From: Isoetes taiwanensis
Taxonomy: Eukaryota; Streptophyta; Lycopodiopsida; Isoetales; Isoetaceae
DNA length: 64,000 nt
Assembly: GCA_021234155.1 (NCBI GenBank)
Contig: JAJEKV010000002.1
Coordinates: 11,772,725 to 11,836,724, forward strand
Direction of reading: 5' to 3'
The position numbers and the translations under genes are program-made. The notes beneath the pieces are model-generated. The model saw only the letters and a program-made list of their open reading frames with translations, was not told the DNA's origin and searched no databases. Each line of letters opens with the position of its first letter. Within the stretch, counting starts at the first letter, position 1. Shown here piece by piece: positions 54,996 through 64,000 of this stretch.

Positions 54996-55027
54996 AAGAA
55001 ACATGCAACGTCAAGAGTCTATTTTAG

Positions 55028-56425
55028 TGGTATCGAGCAACAAGTCTCGATGGCGATTCTTACGGCAATGTTAACTTTGAAGGCGAGGAATTCAAGGAGA
55101 AACTTTTGAGTTGGAGAATGATAATTTGCTCATGCGAGAGAAACTTGCATTGCTTAGAGGCTTGCATTCGAGCTGCAAAATTGGATTCTCTTGACATGTG
55201 GCATAATTGCGGTGGCAGTAGAGCATTCATGTAGTGGTCATAAAAGCGGGTGTCAATGTCAAATTTGAATTCAAAATGTATTCTGGGCCGCTATTAGTGA
55301 TCGCGGATGAGCTTTTCACATGACTACGAATTTGAATTCATATTTTGCCAAAGCGAGGATGGCGAAGACACTCTGTTATATTTTGTTGAGCATCATCAAG
55401 ATGGTATTGCATTCTTTGTACTGCAAAATTGGATTCTCTTGAACGCATGTGGCATCATTGCGGCGGGTTGTAGAGCATTCATGTAGTGGTCGCAAAACAA
55501 GTGTCAATGTCAAAATTGAATTCAAAATGTATTCTGTTGATATTAGTGATGCGGATGAGCTTTTCGCATGACTATGGGATTTGAATTCATATTTTGCCAA
55601 AGCGAGGATGACGAAGACACTTTCGGTTATATTTTGTTGAGCATCATCTAGATGGTATTGCAAAGGGCTAGTGGCTGGATATCTAGAAGAACTAGCCAGT
55701 CAATCAACCCATTAATACCTTTGCAAAATTTGAAAAGCAAATTAAAAATTATTTTTTGGCTTATAATTGGAAGTGAGATCTTATTATTGAGTGGAATAAA
55801 TTGACCCAACAAAAAACTCATAGGTGGCGTTCATTGTTGGAGTGCCAGGCCAAGCTTCGATCTTCAAGTTGTCAATCTTTCTTTTGGCGAGCTCTGGAAA
55901 ATGGCAGAGAAAATAGAAGAGGAGGGTCTGGCACTCACAGAAGCCATTAATGCTCAACCGGCCTCACGGTATCTATGAAATAGGCCAGTGGCTTTCGGGA
56001 GAAACCAATGGGATCTACTCCAATGTCTGGGGTATTCAAATGCGCGCACGTCGACGTTGCAGATAATGAACCTGTTGGGGCCAAGGAACCAAAGGAATCT
56101 TATGAAGCACGCAAGAAGCGGCTAATGCGGGAGAATAAGTATTTTATATGTTATTCAGTAGACCATAAGTTTTATGAATGTCCTCCTTATCTTGAGAAGA
56201 AAAAAGGGAAAAGAAAAAAAACCTAAGCATGTTCTTAAGTTTGAGACTAAGAAAGAGGGCAAAAGTAAGAAAGTAGCTTTCGTTCGAGGAAATAGAAAAG
56301 GGAAAAAGGTGGCTACTGTCCGGGAGAAATTGGATACGGATTATGTTGAGAATACTATTCAAGATAAAAAAGTATATATCCTATTCGATCCAGGTATGGA
56401 GTTTGCCACGATAGTCCTAGAATAA
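55028..56425 (+). pseudogene. Gypsy gag, copy 2 (plus), internally duplicated
   Basis: A primer site with one base lost (TGGTATCGAGC, 55028) is followed by gag sequence homologous to copies 1 and 3. About 245 bp are duplicated in tandem (55173-55418 and 55420-55665). After 55900 a tail frame reads ESYEARKKRLMRENKYF, then ICYSVDHKFYECP, a zinc knuckle whose first Cys is Tyr, then lysine-rich linker, and VYILFDPGMEFATIVLE, where FDPG replaces the D(S/T)G of retropepsins. Confidence 0.7.
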
Positions 56426-56559
56426 CATCCACACCTCCAAGGTCAGAAACCATGAAAGAACGTTTGCTGACATATCCCTGAGTTCCTTTACCAACCTAGT
56501 AGAAATGAAATCAAATTCATTACCGGATTGAATAGGATATGTACTTTTTGATCTTGAAT

Positions 56560-57737
56560 AGTAGCCCATTATTGTAAGAGACTACTATTCTTAACATACT
56601 CCGTATCCGATTTCTCCCAGACAGTAGCCACCTTTTTCCCTTTTCCATCTCTTCGAATGGAAGCTACTTTCTTAGTTTTGTCTTCTTTCTTAGTCCTAGA
56701 CTTAAGAACAGGCTTATTTTCTCTTCTTTCCCTTTTTTCTTCTCAAGATAAGTAAGACATTCATAAAACTTATAGCCTGTTGAATAACACAAAACACTTG
56801 TTCTTACGCATTGTAAAGCTTCTTACATGCTTGATAAGATTCCTTTGGTTCCTTAGCCCCAACGGGTTCATTCCGCAGCGTCGATGTCGCGGGCATTTGA
56901 ATACTCCGGACATTGGAGCGGATCCCATTGGTTTCTCGAAAGCCACTTGCCTCTTTCATAGATACCTTAAGCGTCTTGAGCATTAATGGCTTCCATGAGT
57001 GCCAGACCCTCCTCTTCTACTTTCTCTGCCATTTTTCAGAGCTCGCATTGGCAACTTGAATATTGAGCTTCGCCCGTACCCAACGATGAACGCCACCCAT
57101 GAGTTTTTTATACTTCTCAGTATCGTTTTTACTAAGTTGGAGTCCTTTCTTTAAAACTCGGGCGACAAAGGCTCGAACAGTTTCCATGTTTGTTGGGTCA
57201 ATTTATTCCACTCAGCGATAAGATCTAGCTCCCACTTATGACCCAGAAAAACAATTTTTAATTTGCTTTTCAAATTCCACAAAAGTATTAATGGATTGAT
57301 CGACAGTTCTTCTGGATATTCAACCACTAGTCCTTTGCAACATCATCTGGACGACGCTAAGCAAAAAATAGCTGAGTGTCTTCGTCATCCTTAGTTTTGA
57401 CAAAATATGAATTTAAATCCCGTAGCCATGCGAAAAGCTCATCCGCATCACTAGTAGTAGCGGAATATGTTTTGAATTCAATTTTGACATTGGCACCTAT
57501 TTTGATGCCACTACGTGGACGCCCTGCAGCCTACTGCAACTACGATATCTGCGCTCGAAAAAAATCCAGTTCTTGCAGCTCAGCAATATGAGCCTCAATA
57601 ACTGCAAGTTTCTCTTTTCATGAGCGAATTATCATTCTCCAACTCAAAAAGTTTCTCCCCTTAAGTTCAACATTGGCAGAAGAATCGACCATCGAAACTT
57701 GTTGAATCGACTATCGAAACTTGTTGCTCTGATACCA
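56560..57737 (-). pseudogene. Gypsy gag, copy 3 (minus)
   Basis: An intact primer site TGGTATCAGAGC (57737-57726) is followed on the minus strand by gag homologous to copies 1 and 2, including the capsid region around 57600-57250, and ending in the knuckle/linker region near 56560. Its 3' end faces the 3' end of copy 2, so copies 2 and 3 form an inverted pair about 130 bp apart. Confidence 0.7.
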
Positions 57738-57751
57738 CTAGAACAGACTCT

Positions 57752-57935
57752 TGATGTTACACGTTATCTCACCACCCCATCACGAGCTCTCGGCGGAACA
57801 TATCTCCCCTCGAGCAACTATATAGTATGCAGCCTCTTTGGTCCTCCTTTGGACCAAACCCTCCTTTGAACCAAAGGCCCAAAGGCTCAAAGGCCCGCGT
57901 GGGACAGGCCTTTTTCCCACGTCCTGAATACCTAA
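57752..57935 (-). repeat. Gypsy LTR, copy 2
   Basis: About 185 bp matching 50028-50230 (CTATATAGTATGCAGCCTCT, TCCTCCTTTGGACCAAA). It is the 5' LTR of gag copy 3. Its outer edge lies within about 30 bp of sequence reading into the PPR gene. Confidence 0.65.
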
Positions 57936-57959
57936 GGCATATTCGGTCTTACAGGTTGG

Positions 57960-60734
57960 AACAAGCAGATTTTTCATGTAAACAACTGCCGCAGATATGG
58001 AGTCCATTATTTGTAGAATTATTTGAAATACCTTACAGGTAAATCCAAGCACAAGCGAAACACAAATGGGGTCGCATACGCTACACGTTGTTCATGTTCC
58101 TCCGAACAATGTTGCAGATACACATCAGAAATGGTACTCAGAAGTTTGAAATTGAGAACTGTGTGTGGCATTGTGATGTGAATGTTCTTACATAAATTCC
58201 TTATAGGTTGAGACAACAACGAAAATCACGTACTCAATTTATTTATGGTGGAGGGAAACAACCCAGAAGAATAGATCAGCCAGCTTGCTGGACTGTAAAA
58301 ATGTTATGTTCACAGGGGCAGCTCAAGGAAGCATTGTCTGTTTTAAGTCTCATGACGGCTCAAGACATTGCAGTATATTCGGATGTCTATGCCTCCGTTC
58401 TGCAGGTATGTCTCGATATGCAAGCTCTGTCAGAAGGAAAATTCGTACATGCACACATTATCAATTGCCAATTGATGTTAAACATTTTCTTAAGTAACGT
58501 TTTAATGAACATGTATGCAAAATGTGGTAACCTCATGGATGCACAAAAGCTATTTAGTAAGATGGTAGAACGAAATGTATTTACTTGGACAATTATGATC
58601 AGCGGATATTTGATAAATGGACATGCCAAAGGAAGCGTTGAGGCTCTTTCGGAAATGCAAAGATCAAGTATAATTCCCAATAAGGTGACATTTATTTCTC
58701 TCCTGGGTGCATGTGCAAACTTAGGGGATATAGAAATAGGAAGAGAATTGCATACCCTCATCACCGGGCTTGGGTTCCAGAGTGACATCTTTGTCAGTAA
58801 TACTCTACTTGACATGTATGCTAAGTATGGGAGCATTCAGGATGCCCGACAAGTATTCAATGGAATGGCTGAAAGAACTGTGGTCTCATGGAATGCCATA
58901 ATTGCAGGATATGCTCAGCATGGAGATGGGAAAGAAGCACTCAATTTGTTTCATCAAATGCAACAGGAAAATATTGAGCCTGACAAGTACACATTTGTTA
59001 CTATATTGAGTGCTTTTGGCATTCTAGCAGGTAATGAACCAGGTAACCAGACACTTGAACAAGGTAAAAAAATTCACATGGAAATAATTAATAGTGGATT
59101 TGATTCAGATGTGGTCATTGGGAATGCCCTTATTGACATGTATATTAAATGTGGAAGCATAGGACTTGCATGTCAGGTATTTCAGGAGATGCCTTTCCGG
59201 AACATAATATCATATGCCACTACTATTTCTGGGTATACACATTCTGGGAATGCACAGGAAAGCTCTCAAACTTTTTTACCAGATTCTGAAGTTAGGATTA
59301 AAACCTGATACTGTGACATTTGTAAATGCACTTCATGCTTGTTCTCACCTGGCAGACTTGAAACAAGCACAAAGAGTTCATAGCCTTGTTATGAAAGATG
59401 GGTGTGAATCAAATGTCATCATTGATAATGCACTTGTTGATATGTACATTAATTGTGGATGCTTCAAGGATGCTTCCCAAGTATTTTCCCGTATGCGTGT
59501 CCATGATGTGGTGTCCTGGACCCTCATGATTGCAGGGTGCACAGATCATGGCAAGAGTGAGGTAGCCATCAGGCTTTATGACCAAATGTCGAAGGAGGGA
59601 TCTCGGCCAGATAAGCTGACTTTTATCACTGTTCTTAACGCATGCGCTTGCATAGCAGCCTTGGAACATGGAAGACGAATACATCTAAATGTTATGAAAA
59701 CTCACCATTACTTGGACGTTGATGTGCAGAATGCAATAATTGACATGTATTCTAAATGTGGAAGCATAGAATGTGCCAGATTCTTGTTCAACAAGATGAC
59801 TGTCCGTGATGTGGTTTCTTGGAACTCAATGATAACAGGGTTTGCCCAGCATGGTCATAGTAGACATGCTCATAACCTTTTTCTGTTTATGCAGGAAATT
59901 GGTATTAAGCCAGATCATGTCACATTTGCTTCCGTCCTTTCTTCTTGTAGTCATGAAGGACTGGCAGATGAAGGCCATCACTACTTAAGTTCAATGGCAT
60001 TTGATCATGGTATTTCAATTTCACAACATCACTATACCTGTCTAATAGATCTTCATGGACGAGCAGGCTACCTAGATATAAGTGAGGACCTAATGAACAC
60101 AATGCCTTTCAAAGTTGGTGCTATAGAGTGGATGTGTCTGCTTGGTGCTTGCAGAACTAATCTCAACCTCAAGTTAGCAGAGCATGCTGCAGGAGAGATT
60201 TTCAAGTATAATCCTCTTAATCCGGCAGCCTTTGTTTTGTTATCAAACATATATGGTGCTCTTGGTAGATGGGAGGACAAAGCAAGGATAAGAAAACTCA
60301 TGGAGGATCAGGGTGTGAGAAAGGAACCAGGGCGCAGCTGGATTGAGGTCAATGGATCTGTGCATTCATTTGTTGTAGAGGATGTCTCACATCCAAAAAC
60401 AGAACAAATCTATATAGAGCTGCAAACTTTATCTGAACAGATTGTACGGGCTGGATATGTCCCAGATACTAGGTTTGTTCTACATGATCTGACAGAAGAA
60501 GAGAAGATATTCTCTTTGTGTCATCATAGCGAGAAATTGGCAATAGCCTTTGGCTTAATTAGTACACCTCAAGGGACAACAATCCGAGTTATCAAGAATC
60601 TTCGAATATGTGGTGACTGTCATAGCGCGACAAAGTTCATCTCAAAGCTTGTTGACCGGGAAATTATTGTCAGGGATGCAAAGCGTTTTCACCATTTTAA
60701 GGGTGGGACTTGTTCATGTAGAGATTACTGGTGA
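57960..60734 (+). CDS. DYW-type PPR protein, one frameshift
   Basis: A likely exon ends at 58038 (PLFVELFEIPY, donor CAG|GTAAAT) and joins in phase at 58207 after TTATAG, a 168-bp intron. The frame to 59308 and the frame from 59214 to 60734 are one protein split by an extra A in CAGGAAAGCTC near 59259-59261. It holds about ten P/L/S-type PPR motifs (e.g. VVSWNAIIAGYAQHGDGKEA, NALIDMYIKCGS), then E/E+ motifs (GRSWIEVNG) and a full DYW deaminase domain: HSEKLAIAFG (HxE), CGDCHSATKF (CxxCH) and C-terminal CRDYW. Such proteins act in mitochondria or plastids in C-to-U RNA editing; PPRs choose the site and DYW deaminates. No ATG or targeting peptide was found, and the 5' end runs into a gypsy LTR. 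Confidence 0.85.
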
Positions 60735-62940
60735 ATAATTGAGTAATGTAAAGAAGAGGCAAACATGGAAATTATGAGATGTTCGACTTGGAAGAAGATA
60801 TAAGGTGGCAAGCAAACAAACTCACACAAAGGTTGGATTTCTGGTCCCTGATAGCTTTTTTCTGAACGAAATCTTGTTTGCTAGGTGTCTGTGACAGGTT
60901 ACACTTGTCTGAAAAGCCCTTATATTACGCATTGAAATCCACTTTTGTGGGCAAAAGATGGAGAATGCTGAAACAATTTGCTCTACAAGTTGATTGGGAG
61001 TTCCAGAGTTTATAAGTATATGGCATCCAATCTGCACCAATTTTTGCTTTTGTGTACCAGACTGCAATTCCTTTACAACATGAATTATGAGGATCGACCT
61101 GGCAGCTTCGTTAAGAGGTTTCAATGGGCATGGTTATTTCCATTGTGATCGAACGAAAACCCATGGATTCCTGCTAGAGAAGATTGACAAGGTCAAAATT
61201 ACAGATTTTGCGATTGGATTCAGTTGAGGAGATATCATAGAGCACCCAAGTTTATAGATTTCCACCAAAATGGTTATTTTAAGGAAAGACTGAATATCAT
61301 AGCTAGATAATATGCAATAGTGTTGGAGGAGGGTAGCAGCTTGAAGCACAAGGTTGGATCCTTTTTGTTTTCAGTTTGAGACATGTCATTTTGCTGTGTT
61401 CTTTTATGCAACATGAAGCTTGTAAGCTTGGGCTCTGCAGAGTTCACATTTGAGGACTTCCTTGTGGTAGTTATGCCATACTCTTGCTCTTAGTGCAAAA
61501 CTGTGGGAATAGATTTTTGTGGAGCAACTCTTCTTGGAAGACCAACTTCCATCAGGTCCCTTTTTTTTGTCTTTCGAGTTCTTTTTGTTGCTAAATTATG
61601 TAGGTTAACTATTTATGGGGTCTCTAATATATATCCTTTTTGTGTATGCAGCATTGGAACTATTCAAGCTCATTGGGTCTGCCATACAAGATTTTCATGC
61701 TAATGACAAGGACGATCTTGATCATTGATCCAGGCTCTTGTACCAAGCAGAAGTCGCAGGAGCTTTTCTTGATTTTCTGCAGGTTCGTTCCTCACTAACC
61801 TCCATGCTCTCTGCCTTATGGCGATCCTTCAAAATATCCAAGGAGGAAGCGGTGACAGGTATTCTCAGGTTTGTCCTTTCTAAGACTAATTCTCTTTTTC
61901 TTGTGGCAGTTTTTCCTCACAGTATTACATACTAACCCTGCCAAAAGGGCTTAGTGGGCTCCAAAGTTTTATCCCATGCCCTATGCATACTCATAGGACA
62001 CATTACTCAAGTTGTAATGTTTGAGTGGTCTAACTGCTTTGGGATTCTACCTCAAAATGGGAAAAGGTCTCTTGCCCTACTTTGTCTTGTTCTCTAGCAT
62101 TTGTTCCAAATTAGAGCTTATAAACTATGACCATGGCAACCCTCCCATTCAAATAGGCAATGGGGTTATCCTGTTCTTGATGTTTACATGGCATTCTCCT
62201 CAAGAGTACGGAAGAGAATCTTTTGGATGATGTGGCTGTTCTCTCGCCATATAAAATCTCAGTACTTTTTATATAGGCCTTAAATTTGAGGTCCTTATTT
62301 ATAGATATTCATTAGAGCCATTCCAAGTACAGGTCATTTTTAGTACCAAATCTGCTTCTTTGTAATAAAAAATGGCTCATTGGTCAGCGTTGCTTTTCCA
62401 TTAAAATTGGATATGAGGGCACCTTTCTACCTATAATTTTGAAGTGTTGGAAGTCACTACTGGAACTATATTTGCTACTATTCTGGCAGATTTGTGCCTT
62501 TGTTGACCAATTAGTATGTAGCATTGTCCTAGCTTATTTGCTATTTAAAGCTTGAATATTTGGAGCATTCAAGTCCAAATATGTTTTATTTAGTGTTCTA
62601 ATGCCGTTGCTAAACCTGTAGAGGATTACCAATCCTCATGTTTTTCTAATTTGAAGAGGAAGCAGTGGATACACTTTCATAGCACAAGGATTGAAGATGC
62701 TTAGAAGGGGTATGGAATGTCTATTTGTTCAGGTGATAGTCTCGTATAAGGAAAGACCCGTTATATGGCTTCAAACTTAGTTCTAGGTTTCTGAAGTACG
62801 TTGATGTAAGCCCTAAGCAAAAAGATGGCCAATTTTATATGATGAGGGTGTTGAGAACATCATGCAAACAATCACGGACAATAACTCATATTGTTCAAAG
62901 CAGGTGAAATACTAAAATGTGAGAATTTTTATGCATGTCA
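60735..62940. other. No recognisable gene
   Basis: The 3' flank of the PPR gene. Short frames (60822-61124 minus, 61503-61935 plus) have no family motif; a few TGCAG-type acceptors suggest transcribed noncoding or untranslated sequence, nothing firmer. Confidence 0.35.
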
Positions 62941-62944
62941 ATGT

Positions 62945-63275
62945 CAGGTTGGATTGAGTTTAACTATATCCAAAGGGTGCAAAGGAGATTACAACCTTCC
63001 CTAAAAATAAGGAGTCCAGTAGTTTATTGTGGTACATATTTTATAAGAGATCTTTGCATAAATGGACGGCTACAAGATTTGGATACATGTATATTATGTC
63101 TGAAAGGCGCAGATAGGCAGGTTGGATTGTGTTTAACCATATCTGAAGGGTGCAAAGAAGATTACAACCTTCCCTAAAAGTAAGGAGTCCAGTAGTTTAT
63201 TGTGGTACATATTTTATAAGAGATCTTTGCATAAAGGACGGCTACAAGATTTGGATACATGTACATTATGTTGGA
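62945..63275. repeat. 173-bp tandem duplication
   Basis: Two copies, starting CAGGTTGGATTG at 62945 and 63118, about 95% alike. ORFs at 62935-63368 are products of the duplication. Confidence 0.9.
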
Positions 63276-63279
63276 GTAA

Positions 63280-63916
63280 TTAGTACATTAGTAACTGGTG
63301 AAGTTATTGAGAGAGCTTTGTTGAAGATGATAATAATGCGAAATGGAATGCTTATGGAAGTAACCTGATTTTACACAGATCAAGCAGAAAATTTATGTGT
63401 TTACTTCCTTGCCATGAGATTAGTGCATAGCAAAAATATATCTGATATATGTACTCATAAATTAACCATGGGATTGATTTATGAGTATACATATCGCATG
63501 GCTTCTTTCAATATCATCTCATGATTTACTAACTCCAATGACACAACAAAAGTTAGAAACAATCGTTTTAAGCAAAAACATATAAAATGTATGCACAATA
63601 GATAGTCTATTTCTCATTTTGCAAATTTAAATTATTGTTCATTTTGTCCAAAAAAATATATGCACAAAACCTATCCTTTGTGATGGGCCTGGCCAGTTAA
63701 CCTTTATGGTAACTGGAGATCCCATCAATCTTGACCATTGGATCTACTTAAGCCTAAAAACTTAAGAAATTAACTCAAGCATCTGCAACAATAACACTTA
63801 GGTAAAGAATTTAATCTTTGTACATATTCCAGGTCCCAAATATATACTTGCCCATTACTCAGCAATATCCCCGCACACAATGAATGATCTTAATAATTGT
63901 AACTTCAAGCCCATAT
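63280..63916. other. No gene seen
   Basis: AT-rich sequence with no coding or RNA signal. Confidence 0.4.
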
Positions 63917-63952
63917 ATAATAATAATAATAATAATAATAGTAATAATAATC
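63917..63952. repeat. (TAA)n microsatellite
   Basis: About eleven TAA units interrupted once by TAG. Confidence 0.95.
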
Positions 63953-64000
63953 AAGTTTATTGAATAGCAATCCACACACTTCTACTCTCGCCTTTCCGAA

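Noticed and set aside
49270-57935. Endogenous pararetrovirus
   Set aside because: Integrase, chromodomain, LTRs and tRNA-iMet primer sites identify a Ty3/gypsy chromovirus; no movement-protein-like reading frame was seen.
62935-63368. Two similar plus-strand ORFs as paralogous genes
   Set aside because: They arise from a 173-bp tandem DNA duplication and show no protein signature.

Overview
This window is a repeat-rich stretch of a land-plant nuclear genome. The evidence is a DYW-type pentatricopeptide-repeat (PPR) gene, Ty1/copia and Ty3/gypsy retrotransposons whose primer sites match plant initiator tRNA-Met, spliceosomal GT..AG introns, TTTAGGG telomere-like motifs and low GC. The mix of degenerate transposase families, together with the DYW gene, makes me favour a fern or other non-seed plant. 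That is inference; no species marker was seen.

Layout. 0.5-3.5 kb: a 74-bp tandem repeat carrying a short dyad, then a broken MULE-like transposase. 4-6.6 kb: a tRNA-like (SINE-type) promoter, a gypsy gag pseudogene ending in 57-bp tandem repeats, and a 1.1-kb near-perfect foldback. 8.2-14 kb: tandem repeats, a foldback MITE (copy 1 of 2), a broken unknown ORF and many local duplications. 14.1-16.5 kb: poly(A)-tailed retroposon end (copy 1 of 2) and nothing else recognised.

16.6-26.8 kb is the most unusual part. It holds intron-containing, mostly minus-strand genes: (i) an acidic protein with a basic nuclear-localisation-like motif (26.1-26.6 kb); (ii) a coiled-coil protein (23.4-24.5 kb); (iii) a long gene whose exons encode a ParB/DGQHR-like fold followed by what looks like a beta-class DNA amino-methyltransferase (22.66-17.7 kb); (iv) a broken HAD/FCP1-like phosphatase (17.2-16.6 kb). 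A small plus-strand gene diverges from (iii) across a promoter with two E2F-like sites. Genes (i) and (ii) start from near-copies of the same 80-bp promoter. Short palindromes, CACGCC(T/A)GGCGTG and CACGCTTTRGCGTG, recur in introns and promoters throughout. ParB-like plus methyltransferase is a familiar phage architecture, and finding it spliced inside a plant genome with its own repeated palindrome suggests a large mobile or captured element. Most reading frames are now damaged.

27-30 kb: broken transposase-like ORF with a GHTHEDVD motif. 32.6-35.9 kb: a 3.3-kb insertion bounded by an exact 20-bp direct repeat with poly(T) at one edge. 36-37.5 kb: GC-rich inverted repeats. 38.1-42.8 kb: a complete young copia element (255-bp LTRs, GAAAC target duplication, primer site matching the anticodon arm of initiator tRNA-Met). 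43.6-48.7 kb: a LINE. 49.3-57.9 kb: a rearranged chromovirus (gypsy) with three gag copies in two orientations, interrupted at 51.2-53.8 kb by a composite block holding a small spliced gene and MITE copy 2. 58-60.7 kb: the DYW PPR gene, carrying one frameshift and abutting the gypsy LTR. 60.7-64 kb: mostly featureless apart from a 173-bp duplication and a TAA microsatellite.
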